A stretch of 64,000 bases of DNA from Microcoleus sp. bin38.metabat.b11b12b14.051 (GCF_013299165.1 NZ_JAAFKD010000011.1:141593-205592); one strand, 5' to 3'; positions 28,373 through 37,099 are shown, numbered from the stretch's first letter. Notes: generated from the letters alone by a model not told the origin. Made by a program: numbers and translations.

Positions 28373-29032
28373 ATGACCCAAAATCTAGAAGCAAGCCAAC
28401 TCTCGCTAAATGACGTTCGCCGCCTTCTCAAACTGGAAAGACAAACAGGAGGCTCTTTTGATGAATTTTTATCTGTGGAACCTCTCACCGACTTTGAACA
28501 GCAGCAACTGTTAGAAATCAGCAACGACTTTTGTCGCTATCTAGAAGTGGGAAAAGTCTCTGAAGAGTTGGTTAAGTTTTTATCACTTTCACCGTTGATG
28601 AGATTAACAGGATTTTTTAAGTTTCCCGCAGTGCTGACAATGGAGGATAGCATACCCATTGAGGTTGAAGATAAAGATACTTTAATTAAAGGGCGGTTGG
28701 ATATTCTAGCACTGAATCAGCCGGATGCAGAGATAGCGACAACACAGTTCTGGATTTTGGTGGTGGAGGCGAAAAATAGTGCGATCGCCCCTTTGACCGG
28801 TTTACCGCAATTGCTGACGTATGCGTTTAAGAGTTTGCAGGTGCGATCGTCTGTTTGGGGATTGACGACGAATGGCGAAAGTTATCGGTTTGTGCGGTTG
28901 ACGCGGGGGAATCCTTGCACTTATCAGATTTTACCGGAATTGAATTTGATTGACAAAGGGCGATCGATCGAATTGGCGCAAGTGTTGAAAGCTATTTGCA
29001 AGTTGCAGAATGTGCAGTTGCAATTGGCGTAA
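28373..29032 (+). CDS. Type I restriction HsdR_N-like PD-(D/E)xK protein
   Basis: A 219-aa stand-alone protein resembling the N-terminal nuclease domain of HsdR: VEDKDTLIKGRLDILALNQ, then FWILVVEAKNSAIAPLTGLP supplying D...ExK, and LPQLLTYAF. No helicase motor and no HsdM/HsdS are present. Such genes are common in cyanobacteria and are not proven restriction enzymes. ATG 28373 is preferred over an in-frame TTG (28340). It is the first plus-strand gene of the defence island. Confidence 0.75.
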   Translation: MTQNLEASQLSLNDVRRLLKLERQTGGSFDEFLSVEPLTDFEQQQLLEISNDFCRYLEVGKVSEELVKFLSLSPLMRLTGFFKFPAVLTMEDSIPIEVEDKDTLIKGRLDILALNQPDAEIATTQFWILVVEAKNSAIAPLTGLPQLLTYAFKSLQVRSSVWGLTTNGESYRFVRLTRGNPCTYQILPELNLIDKGRSIELAQVLKAICKLQNVQLQLA

Positions 29033-29151
29033 TGATTGGAAAGTTAGGAAGACGAGTGGAGGAAATATACATATTTTAATTACCTCATAAGTTTATCAAT
29101 AAAAATTACACAATCGTGCCAATATAGATTTATACCATCATCAACTTAATC

Positions 29152-30000
29152 ATGCTTTTAACTGACATAGTAAATCTTTTAGGTAAACCCTACTTCCAAG
29201 CCTCCAACTGCCTCATTTATAAAATGGACTGCTTAGAAGCAATGTCAAAGCTCCCTGATGAATGTGTCAATCTCACTGTCACCAGTCCCCCCTATAACAT
29301 TGGCAAAGAATACGAAAAAACACTACCACTTGATAAATATTTGAACTGGTGTGAAAGCTGGATCAGTGAAAATTATCGGCTAATCCTTCCTAACGGCGCT
29401 TTCTGGCTCAACTTGGGGTATCTATCAATTCCCAATCAAGCTAAAGCTATCCCCATTCCCTATCTACTTTGGGACAAAATTCCTTTTTACCTGATCCAAG
29501 AAGTTATCTGGCACTATGGCGCTGGGGTTGCTGGTAGTAAGTTCTTTTCACCGCGCAATGAAAAGTTCCTTTGGTATGTGAAAAACCATAAAGATTATAC
29601 CTTCAATCTAGATGATGTGCGCGATCCAAATGTAAAATATCCTAATCAAAAAAAGAATGGCAAAATTAAAGTCAACTCCCAAGGCAAAAATCCGACTGAT
29701 GTTTGGGAATTCCCGAAGGTAACTTCTGGTAAAAATCGAGCCTCAAAAGAGCGAACATCTCACCCTGCTCAATTTCCTAGTGCTGTCATACAGCGAATAA
29801 TCAAAGCTTCATCCAACCCAAATGAGATCATTTTAGACCCTTTTCTGGGTTCAGGAACTACGGCGGTTGTTGCTTTAGATTTGCAACGTACTATTATCGG
29901 ATTTGAGATTTGTCAGGAATACTGCGATTTAGCTGCCAACCGAATTGATGATTTTCTAAGAGAAAAGCAGATTAGTGAAGCTCAATTATCTTTATTTTAA
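29152..30000 (+). CDS. Type II DNA methyltransferase (N4-C/N6-A, beta class)
   Basis: A 282-aa amino-methyltransferase. Catalytic motif IV TSPPYNIG (residues 44-51) precedes the AdoMet-binding motif I ILDPFLGSGTT (227-237). That is the circularly permuted order of the beta group, with the target-recognition region between. SPPY is more typical of N4-cytosine enzymes, but N6-adenine cannot be excluded. It converges on the restriction gene (16 nt apart) and is presumably its cognate modification enzyme. There is no obvious RBS; the ATG gives the full conserved N-terminus. Confidence 0.9.
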   Translation: MLLTDIVNLLGKPYFQASNCLIYKMDCLEAMSKLPDECVNLTVTSPPYNIGKEYEKTLPLDKYLNWCESWISENYRLILPNGAFWLNLGYLSIPNQAKAIPIPYLLWDKIPFYLIQEVIWHYGAGVAGSKFFSPRNEKFLWYVKNHKDYTFNLDDVRDPNVKYPNQKKNGKIKVNSQGKNPTDVWEFPKVTSGKNRASKERTSHPAQFPSAVIQRIIKASSNPNEIILDPFLGSGTTAVVALDLQRTIIGFEICQEYCDLAANRIDDFLREKQISEAQLSLF

Positions 30001-30015
30001 AGAGTATAAATTTTT

Positions 30016-30621
30016 CTAAATAGGCAATTGCAGCAACTTATATCGCTCTACATCAGGGCTTAATTTAGCTTGCTGACCAGTGGCTGCTGTTTGCCCTTGC
30101 CAATCTTCTCGATCTATCCATCCAAATCTCACTAAATTAATATTTAGAGTTTGTGCACTTTGAATTTTTGGATCGAATTTCTGGAAATTAACTACAAGAT
30201 AATAGCCAGACTTGTCTTTCTTCGGTTTTGCTCCTGTGGCACTTTGTTGGGAATAACTACGATTACCGTAAGTGTTACGACTACTTGAAGAAGTTTTAAT
30301 TTCAATTGAGAAGTCATTATTCGGGATGTAAACAATATCTTTTTCAATGGCACTGCGATCGCGCCGCCAAATTCCGGGGTATTTGCTGGCGAGTTCTAAT
30401 GGGATTAGTTCATGTAAAAAAAAGCCCATGATTTGGGGAGTAGGGAATAAATTTACTCCTATTCTGTAGCCTCTGCTGGTTATGCTGGATTTAAAAATTT
30501 CACTCCAAACTTGAATAACCACGTCATAAATTTCTTGTGGATCTAGTGGGTGTTGATCTATGAGTTCCCGTGTCTTCTCTTGCCAATCTTGGACAGGAAG
30601 CCCCGTATAGGGTGATTGCAT
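30016..30621 (-). CDS. ScaI-like type II restriction endonuclease
   Basis: A 201-aa protein. It starts MQSPYTGLPVQDWQEKTREL and carries a PD-(D/E)xK core: Asp95 (EKDIVYIP) and Glu107-Ile-Lys109 (DFSIEIKTSSSS). I relate it to the ScaI family (AGTACT-cutting) by recall of the N-terminal SPYTG..W and the EIKTS context, not by alignment, so specificity is unproven. It begins directly after the controller gene stop (TAAATG), implying translational coupling. It is convergent with the methyltransferase. Confidence 0.72.
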   Translation of the reverse strand: MQSPYTGLPVQDWQEKTRELIDQHPLDPQEIYDVVIQVWSEIFKSSITSRGYRIGVNLFPTPQIMGFFLHELIPLELASKYPGIWRRDRSAIEKDIVYIPNNDFSIEIKTSSSSRNTYGNRSYSQQSATGAKPKKDKSGYYLVVNFQKFDPKIQSAQTLNINLVRFGWIDREDWQGQTAATGQQAKLSPDVERYKLLQLPI

Positions 30622-30843
30622 TTACTCTATTTCCTGCAATAGTTCGCTGGGCGATACTCCTAGAGCTTTTGCTAACCGCAAGATGTTTAACAGCGCTATG
30701 TTTCTCTCACCCCGCTCAATACCACCAATGTAGTTGCGGTGCAGTCCGGCTAGTTCTGCTAACTTTTCTTGGGAAAAGCCTTTTGATGTTCTTAGCCTGC
30801 GAACTTGCTCTCCAAATTTTTTTAGCTCTGGGTTTTCTGCCAC
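30622..30843 (-). CDS. R-M controller (C) protein, HTH_XRE
   Basis: A 73-aa Xre/Cro HTH protein (AENPELKKFGEQVRRLRTSK, GFSQEKLAELAGLHRNYIGG, IERGERN). Its size and fold are those of C proteins that time expression of type II restriction genes. A GTG start at 30843 is proposed. An in-frame TTG at 30873 would add ten residues but lies at or upstream of the expected transcript start, given the operator and TAGATT -10 at 30874-30894. The stop abuts the restriction gene start. Expected role: activates its own operon at low level and represses at high level. Confidence 0.82.
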   Translation of the reverse strand: MAENPELKKFGEQVRRLRTSKGFSQEKLAELAGLHRNYIGGIERGERNIALLNILRLAKALGVSPSELLQEIE

Positions 30844-30873
30844 ATAAGCAAGATATCGGTGACTGCACTCCAA

Positions 30874-30935
30874 AATCTACACACTATGAGTGTGATTTAG
30901 GATTAAGTAAAGCCAGCACGCCCATAGTCAGACTA
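30874..30935 (-). promoter_or_regulatory. Candidate C-box operators
   Basis: Two palindromes lie upstream of the controller gene: CACACTATGAGTGTG (30880-30894, perfect 6-bp arms with a 3-nt spacer) and TAGTCAGACTA (30925-30935, perfect 5-bp arms). The second contains the AGTC/GACT core typical of C-box operators. TAGATT (30874-30879 on the minus strand) can serve as -10. Confidence 0.6.
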
Positions 30936-30951
30936 AGCATAATCAACTCGA

Positions 30952-30975
30952 TGCCATCACTTTAATTGCTTTCAT
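30952..30975 (-). pseudogene. 24-nt stub of a RelN antitoxin gene
   Basis: Minus-strand ATGAAAGCAATTAAAGTGATGGCA equals the first eight codons of the RelN gene at 27971-28258, then diverges immediately. The break lies 17 nt from the outer C-box palindrome, marking a rearrangement boundary of the R-M cassette. Confidence 0.7.
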
Positions 30976-31123
30976 CGGTACTCGGGGTTCTAGGGCGTAG
31001 GAAATAGATTGATGTCTAATGCTTCAAGTTATTGATATACCAGATAGTCCGATCGCCATTCCCGCAATTTTTATCGATCGACAAAAGGGCGTCAAACGCA
31101 ACTATCCCCGCAGAAATAGCATT

Positions 31124-31948
31124 TCAAGCATTCGGATCGATTCCCAATTCCCTAAGTTTAGCTGCAAGTGCTTCACTGCGCCGGCGTTCGGATTCTAATT
31201 GGCCGATCGCACTTTCAGCCCTTTGTCTTTCCTGTTCAGCCCTTTGTCTTTCTTGTTCAGCCCTTTGCCTTTCTTGTTCAGCCCTTTGTCGTTCCAATTC
31301 CGATTGTTCCGAACTCCAAAGTAGCAAATTTCCGGCTGCATCCCACCAGCGCAACCAGTGCATAGTTGCACCCAATCGCGTCCCGTACCAAATGCCTAAA
31401 AATAAATTAATTTCAGGTATCCAGTAACGTCCCTCCGCTGTCGGTGACTGCAAAACATATTGATTTTCTTGCAGACAGCGCACTTCCAAATCTGGTTCAT
31501 AAGGGTCAAAAATAACGTAGGTAGGAATCTGCCAAATTTGCTCGTAGCAATACAGTTTTCCGTAGGGATATTTGGCGCGCACCGAATATTCGCCAGCGTC
31601 GGTTTCCGAGAGAAATTCCATCGCTATCGCAATTCGATCGCCCTCCACAGATGGCGTATAACTGCGGCGAATCACTCCTTCGGGTAGCAGCAGTATTCGC
31701 GGTACATACATCCAGTCTGGCGCTTTCACTACGGTTTTTTGATTGACGGTAGCTGCGATCGCAAAATTCGACGCAATTAACATTTCGGGTTGGATGCGAT
31801 CGTTGCTACCGAGAGCATCCGTCAGTGCGGCCGCCAGCGGTGGCTGTTGAATATTTTCCACGGGATCGTCGGGTAATATAAAGTCTGATGGCAGTTTTTC
31901 CCAGGTAACAATTGGTTCTTGTTTCGTGGGATTAATTTGGAGAACCAT
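31124..31948 (-). CDS. Uma2 family endonuclease (DUF820)
   Basis: A 274-aa protein. The Uma2/PD-(D/E)xK-like domain spans about 1-195 (KLPSDFILPDDPVENIQQPP, DWMYVPRILLLPEGV with Trp/Pro motif, VIFDPYEPDLEVRCL). A charged coiled-coil tail follows, with tandem EQERQRA heptads encoded by an imperfect 21-bp repeat (about 31215-31300), ending LRELGIDPNA. Uma2 genes are strongly amplified in cyanobacteria; function is poorly known. Repeat number probably varies between strains. Confidence 0.85.
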   Translation of the reverse strand: MVLQINPTKQEPIVTWEKLPSDFILPDDPVENIQQPPLAAALTDALGSNDRIQPEMLIASNFAIAATVNQKTVVKAPDWMYVPRILLLPEGVIRRSYTPSVEGDRIAIAMEFLSETDAGEYSVRAKYPYGKLYCYEQIWQIPTYVIFDPYEPDLEVRCLQENQYVLQSPTAEGRYWIPEINLFLGIWYGTRLGATMHWLRWWDAAGNLLLWSSEQSELERQRAEQERQRAEQERQRAEQERQRAESAIGQLESERRRSEALAAKLRELGIDPNA

Positions 31949-32158
31949 AGATTAGTTCCTAGCTGTTGCGATGGCTCTATTTTATCATAATTTTTGGTAA
32001 TTAACAATTGTTATTGTTAACTTTTTTGACCGCGATCTATGTAATAGCTGCTGAACCAAATATCAAGATTTATTAAATATTCGCAATCTCTGACTGACAG
32101 AATTCAAATATTTATCTAGAATCAAAAATAGCTAAGCCCTGAAACTGAAGGTAATAAA

Positions 32159-33184
32159 ATGTCTGAACTTAGACAAAATCTAATTACCAGAGATTGGGTA
32201 ATTATCGCCACGGAACGGGCAAAAAGACCGGACGAATTTGCTAATAAGAAAAAGTTGATAGTAGCAGTCCCGCCACACCGCGCCGATTGCCCGTTTTGCG
32301 TGGGAAATGAGGAGGATGGAACCTTAGAAACTTTTCGTTTGAGTGATGAACACACGGGCTGGAAAGTCCGGGCTATTGGTAACAAATATCCCGCCCTCTC
32401 CCCGACAGCAGAATGGATGAGAATATCATCGGGAATTCATCGCACGATGGCTGGAATCGGGGTTCATGAGGTAATTGTCGAACACACGCGGCACGATTTA
32501 ACTACTGCTTTGTTCACTGTTGCAGAAGTGACGGATATACTTTTAGTATACCGCCAGCGTTATTTGGAAATCAGAAAATCTCCCCATATCGAAACAATTG
32601 TGATATTCAAAAATCACGGGGAAAGTGCCGGAACTTCTCTCGAACACCCTCACTCGCAGATAGCAGCGACGCCCGTTGTACCCAGCCAATTTCGCAGCCG
32701 CATAGAGGCAGCAGTTCGCTATTTTGACGATACGGGAGAATGTCTGTTTTGCCGCAGTTTGGAAGATGAGTTAGCATCCGGTGAAAGAGTGATTTTTGAG
32801 AGTGAATATTTTGTAGCTTTTATCCCTTATGCTGCACTTTCACCTTTTCATATCTGGATTTTTCCGCGCCGACATTCGTCTTCGTTTGATGATATTACTG
32901 ATGCGGAAATTACGGATTTAGCTAATAGTTTAAGAACTGTACTCGCTCAGCTTTATTACGGATTGAACGATCCAGATTACAATTATAGTATTCGATCGGT
33001 TCCCACGGCCGAACAGGGGACAAAATACTTTCACTGGTATATGGCAATTATTCCCAGAGTGTCGAAGCAGGCTGGGTTTGAGTTGGGTAGCGGGATGTTT
33101 ATCAATACTGCTTTACCCGAGGAAAGTGCTCAGTTTTTGCGATCGACCGAAATTCCTATCAACCCTAATTTCCGGTCAGCCTAA
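32159..33184 (+). CDS. galT: Galactose-1-phosphate uridylyltransferase
   Basis: A 341-aa Leloir-pathway enzyme exchanging UMP between UDP-glucose and galactose-1-phosphate through a uridylyl-histidine. The zinc site CPFC is at 44-47, and the active site EHPHSQ (His163-Pro-His165-Ser-Gln167) has Ser where GalT usually has Gly or Cys. A second FCRSLEDE block starts the C-terminal HIT-like half. The ATG start (MSELRQNLITRDWVIIA) is typical. It is monocistronic; no galE or galK is in the window. Confidence 0.9.
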   Translation: MSELRQNLITRDWVIIATERAKRPDEFANKKKLIVAVPPHRADCPFCVGNEEDGTLETFRLSDEHTGWKVRAIGNKYPALSPTAEWMRISSGIHRTMAGIGVHEVIVEHTRHDLTTALFTVAEVTDILLVYRQRYLEIRKSPHIETIVIFKNHGESAGTSLEHPHSQIAATPVVPSQFRSRIEAAVRYFDDTGECLFCRSLEDELASGERVIFESEYFVAFIPYAALSPFHIWIFPRRHSSSFDDITDAEITDLANSLRTVLAQLYYGLNDPDYNYSIRSVPTAEQGTKYFHWYMAIIPRVSKQAGFELGSGMFINTALPEESAQFLRSTEIPINPNFRSA

Positions 33185-33343
33185 AGTATAATAAGTTACA
33201 ACGTCTCAATAATGTCCGAGGCGAGGATGGGAGACAATTTGATAATTTTCAATCATCGGTTGAAATAGACAATTTAAACCTGCAACAACTTAATTTATGC
33301 TCAAAATTGATCTACGTACAAATACTGATGAATTTTGCTAAAC

Positions 33344-33628
33344 TCACAACAAACTTTCGACATACTCCCAACAGTCATCGCTAAAATTAGCTCTCAACAT
33401 ATTTCTAATTTTAGTATCGATCGATAATCTCGCCTCACCATAGTCAGCACTATCGCTGATTTCGCAACTATCATCAGACAGATGTTCTTGAATGTAGGCG
33501 AGAGTATTGGCGAAATTAGCCAGAAAATAATGTTCGTCTACCCAGGCTGTCGGATCGGGGATAGCTGGACTTCCAAAAGCCCGATCGACTAAATCCTCTT
33601 TAGCAATATCGTCAGTTTGATTTTTCAT
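33344..33628 (-). CDS. Acidic hypothetical protein, 94 aa
   Basis: A 94-aa acidic soluble protein (SPAIPDPTAWVDEHYFLANF, AYIQEHLSDDSCEISDSADY). No domain or signal was recognised. ATG start, solitary, between galT and the acetamidase gene. Coding potential is plausible from composition and lack of low complexity, but unproven. Confidence 0.5.
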   Translation of the reverse strand: MKNQTDDIAKEDLVDRAFGSPAIPDPTAWVDEHYFLANFANTLAYIQEHLSDDSCEISDSADYGEARLSIDTKIRNMLRANFSDDCWEYVESLL

Positions 33629-33791
33629 GCTGAGGTCGATTTATATAGAATTTGCAACATATCCCAATCTTAAGGTTAATTTTAAAGGCGCTGGCGATCG
33701 CGATCGAGCAACCGCTGTGACAAATTTGTGTAATTTGTGCGATCGCGATCGAGCTTTTTTTGTCAATGCGTGTTATCATGCGAGCTCAAAC

Positions 33792-34763
33792 TCAACGGCC
33801 CAAAACTTTCACCTCCGGTAAAACAGACTTGGGCACCATTCCGTGCACTCCTTTCTGCGGATTATTGACAGCCTGCGTAACCCTAAAATTTACGACTAGC
33901 GAAGACAAAACATAAGCATCTTCTTCTTTGAAACCTGCAAAATGTTGCAGCCAATAAACCGTCTGTTTTACCGCCATCTCAAACGCATCATCTAATGTTT
34001 CACCGAAACCCATAATTACAATATGAGTAGGCGTTTCAGCAAACGGAAATATTAGAAATAAATCCTTACGCAAGCAGATTTGAATAGTTCCATTCATCGA
34101 AGTTTCAATTGCAGTACCGTTAACTTCGCCGTCTCCCTGTGCCGAATGTCCGTCGCCCACAGACAGCAAACCGCCACGCACCGAAACAGGTAAAAATAAC
34201 CGCGTTCCCGGTTGCAATTCCTGATTGTCCATATTCCCGCCGTAGCGTTCGGGAGGAATAGAAGAACGGTTGATTTGTGAATCAGCAACACCGATAATTC
34301 CGAAGAAGGGATGCAGCGGAATCTTAACCCCGCTACCTGCGGGAAATTCCGCAATCTTTTGCTGTAAATCTAGGGGGATAAACCGCAATTGAGGTGTAGG
34401 GAAATACTCAGATAAAACTCCCCATCCGGCACGAATTGCATTAAATCCTACTGGTAAACTCGGGTAAACTTCCTCGATGTGAATCTCTAAAACATCTCCC
34501 GGTTCGGCATTGTTAACATAAATCGGGCCTGTTAGCAAGTGCGGGCCCGGGCCGACTTTGCGGTTAGCGGGTAAATTCTCACAAATATCTAAAAATTCGG
34601 GGGTGACAAATTCCGGCGGGGCCTTGTCAGCAACATAATATCCTGAATAGGTTTCGATATCGATGCGATCGCCCGAATCGACAATTAAAGCAGGTTCAAG
34701 CTTGGGAGAGAAACCGCCCAAGTGTACGGTTTTGCAGTTAGCCTTGAGAATGTGGTGAGCCAT
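33792..34763 (-). CDS. Acetamidase/formamidase family protein
   Basis: A 323-aa FmdA/AmdA-type amidohydrolase that releases ammonia from short amides. Characteristic stretches: HLGGFSPKLEPALIVDSGDR, VGPGPHLLTGPIYVNNAEPG, HPFFGIIGVA, and SVGDGHSAQGDGEVNGTAIE with the metal-binding His. The length fits the bacterial short form. It is monocistronic. A role in nitrogen scavenging is inferred from the family. Confidence 0.9.
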   Translation of the reverse strand: MAHHILKANCKTVHLGGFSPKLEPALIVDSGDRIDIETYSGYYVADKAPPEFVTPEFLDICENLPANRKVGPGPHLLTGPIYVNNAEPGDVLEIHIEEVYPSLPVGFNAIRAGWGVLSEYFPTPQLRFIPLDLQQKIAEFPAGSGVKIPLHPFFGIIGVADSQINRSSIPPERYGGNMDNQELQPGTRLFLPVSVRGGLLSVGDGHSAQGDGEVNGTAIETSMNGTIQICLRKDLFLIFPFAETPTHIVIMGFGETLDDAFEMAVKQTVYWLQHFAGFKEEDAYVLSSLVVNFRVTQAVNNPQKGVHGMVPKSVLPEVKVLGR

Positions 34764-35166
34764 TCGATTTGAGATTTTTCGATTTGAGATTTACTCCACA
34801 GATTAATCTAAAAACATGAACTTTGGTTAAAAATTTTAGACTCTCCATGACTTAAGTTGGGGGCTTTCACCCCTTTTTTAGGCGAAGTCATATCTATTTG
34901 AGATTAATCTACCCTTTCTCAGATAGATCAGGTATGTCTGGTAATGCGTAATGAGTCATTGATGATTGGCTTCTGGGCTTTTAAATGGCAAAACTTTTTA
35001 TGATTACCGATTAGCGATTACCCAAGCCTACTTCATATGAGAGATCGAACTGCTATAGTTGAGGTTAATCGTATCTGAGACATTCTAAAAATTTCTTAAC
35101 TTTTTGATAACATTCGTAATCTAAAATATAAAGTCTAGAATATGAAATCGCTGTTTTTGTTTGATA
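34764..35166. other. Interval with nested hairpin, no gene
   Basis: No gene seen. At 34847-34891 an outer inverted repeat ATGACTT/AAGTCAT encloses GGGG-GCTTTCA-CCCC followed by six T, which reads as an intrinsic terminator on the plus strand. However, no plus-strand gene lies upstream within reach. Confidence 0.5.
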
Positions 35167-35298
35167 CTAATGACCAATGACCTGTTTGAACAATGACCAA
35201 TGACCTGTTTGAACAATGACAAATGACAAATGACAAATGACAAATGACAAATGACAAATGACCAATGACCAATGACCAATGACAAATGACAAATAACT
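35167..35298. repeat. Heptanucleotide STRR (ATGACAA/ATGACCA)n
   Basis: About 15 heptamers of ATGACAA and ATGACCA types, plus two CCTGTTTGAACA-containing units, run to within a few bases of the ATG of the metallophosphoesterase. No RBS lies between. Confidence 0.85.
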
Positions 35299-35299
35299 T

Positions 35300-37084
35300 A
35301 TGTTAACACCATTGCCCGATCGAGCAGAAACACCTCAGGGTTCTCCGCGCAATCCTTGGTTTTTTGCAGTTTTGATTTTGACGCTCCTATTATTAGGTTT
35401 AATTGTCCAATCTTTTCTCAACCAACCAAAACTTTTAACCGATCCGTTCCTGCAACTCCCAACAACTAACTCGGTGCGAGTCGTCTGGTTTACCGAATTT
35501 CCCGGGATTCGCAATATTGTTGCTTGCGGCAAAAATTTAACTAAAATCGCGGTGGCAAATACTACAAAGCTAAGTCGCGTTCGCGAAGACAAAGAATCGC
35601 GCATCTCCGATGAAATGAAACAGGGGATAACTGGCAGCAATCCCATTGCTCGCAACATCTGGCGCCACGAAGCAGAAGTTACCAATTTAATGCCCGGTGT
35701 TCGCATTCCTTATCAAGTCACCAGCGACAGGAAAGATGGCGCATCTGTTAGCAGCAAAATCTTCAGTCTCTCTCCGACACCAGCACCAGGAATTGGGCTA
35801 AAAATTCTGTTCACTTCCGACCATCAATTGATGCCGATGACAGCGGCCAATCTCCAGAAAGTAGCAGAAACATTTGATAAAGTTGATGCGGTTTTCATGG
35901 CTGGGGATTTAATTAATATAGCCGATCGCGCTTCCGAATGGTTCGACGACGACCGAGGCCGCGCATTTTTCCCCGGTTTGCAAGGCCGCGCCTTCTCCGA
36001 AATCGACAAAAACGGCATCAAAACCCTGTACAGCGGTGGCGAGCTGATCCAACACGCCCCCTTATTTCCGGCGATTGGGAACCATGAAATCATGGGCAGG
36101 TTTTCCAATAGCAGCACGCTCAACGAGCAGTTTAATGACCCTTTTCCCCGCGCTGCTGTGGAAAAAATATATCCATACCTCACTCAACAATATGCGGTAA
36201 AAGATCGAGACCTTTGGTTAAAAAACAATAGTTTTAATAGCGATACTTACAACGAGATTTTTAGCTTTCCCCGTGAGAAAAATTACTATGCTGTGACTTT
36301 TGGAGACGTGCGGTTAATTACTTTGTATGTGACGAATATCTGGCGGACTCCGAATTTAGATCCGGGTGCCAGAGGCAAGTATCGGGAACGAGACGAAGAT
36401 TTTGACCGCCCTGAAAAATGGGGATACGGACAGCATATTTTTGAGCCGATTGCCAAGGGCAGCGCTCAATATACTTGGCTGCAAAAAGAGTTAAATAGTT
36501 CGGAATTTCAGCAGGCTAAATATAAAATTGTGATGTTTCACCATCCGCCGCATTCTCTGGGCGACAATATTGTACCTGCTTATACTGACCCGGTGCAAAT
36601 AGTCGATCGCACTTCCGATGGCGAGATTAATATGGTGCGTTACGAATATCCAAAACAGCAAGATTATCTGATTCGGGATGTGGTGCCACTGTTAGAAGCC
36701 GCGGGGGTGCAGTTAGTTTTGTACGGACATTCGCATTTGTGGAATAGATTTATCAGCTCCAGCGGAATGCACTTTTTAGAGACTTCTAATGTCGGTAACA
36801 GTTACGGCGCCTTTGCAGGGAAAAAGCGCCGATTTATACCGCCGGGATATCAAGAAGATTACAGCGCTATTGGAGATCCGAACAATTTGGAACCTGTGGT
36901 GCCTACTGTGGCGCCTTTGTTGGGGAAAGATGGGCGGGCGCTGCCGTATATTGACAGCAACGATATTACAGCTTTTAGTGTGTTTGATACGGGGAACGGT
37001 ACGGTGAGCAGCTATTATTTTGATACGCGGAAACCTGAGTCGGCAGTCGTGAAGTTTGATGAATTTAAGTTGAAAAATTCATGA
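35300..37084 (+). CDS. Membrane-anchored metallophosphoesterase
   Basis: A 594-aa protein. One N-terminal transmembrane anchor (WFFAVLILTLLLLGLIVQSF, about 20-40) is followed by a fibronectin-like purple-acid-phosphatase N-domain (SVRVVWFTEFPG). A calcineurin-type phosphoesterase domain carries GDLINIADRASEW, GNHEIMG, MFHHPPHS and YGHSHLWNR metal ligands. The active site is predicted periplasmic, so it probably hydrolyses extracytoplasmic phosphoesters. The start codon directly abuts a heptamer STRR, and alternative starts downstream would remove the anchor. No Pho box was identified. Confidence 0.88.
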   Translation: MLTPLPDRAETPQGSPRNPWFFAVLILTLLLLGLIVQSFLNQPKLLTDPFLQLPTTNSVRVVWFTEFPGIRNIVACGKNLTKIAVANTTKLSRVREDKESRISDEMKQGITGSNPIARNIWRHEAEVTNLMPGVRIPYQVTSDRKDGASVSSKIFSLSPTPAPGIGLKILFTSDHQLMPMTAANLQKVAETFDKVDAVFMAGDLINIADRASEWFDDDRGRAFFPGLQGRAFSEIDKNGIKTLYSGGELIQHAPLFPAIGNHEIMGRFSNSSTLNEQFNDPFPRAAVEKIYPYLTQQYAVKDRDLWLKNNSFNSDTYNEIFSFPREKNYYAVTFGDVRLITLYVTNIWRTPNLDPGARGKYRERDEDFDRPEKWGYGQHIFEPIAKGSAQYTWLQKELNSSEFQQAKYKIVMFHHPPHSLGDNIVPAYTDPVQIVDRTSDGEINMVRYEYPKQQDYLIRDVVPLLEAAGVQLVLYGHSHLWNRFISSSGMHFLETSNVGNSYGAFAGKKRRFIPPGYQEDYSAIGDPNNLEPVVPTVAPLLGKDGRALPYIDSNDITAFSVFDTGNGTVSSYYFDTRKPESAVVKFDEFKLKNS

Positions 37085-37099
37085 TAGCAAGTTCGCATT

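Noticed and set aside
33627..33821. A 64-codon plus-strand frame between the 94-aa gene and the acetamidase gene
   Set aside because: Its sequence is built from repeated GCGATCGCGATCGAG motifs, and it runs into the 3' end of the acetamidase gene; no RBS or family was found.
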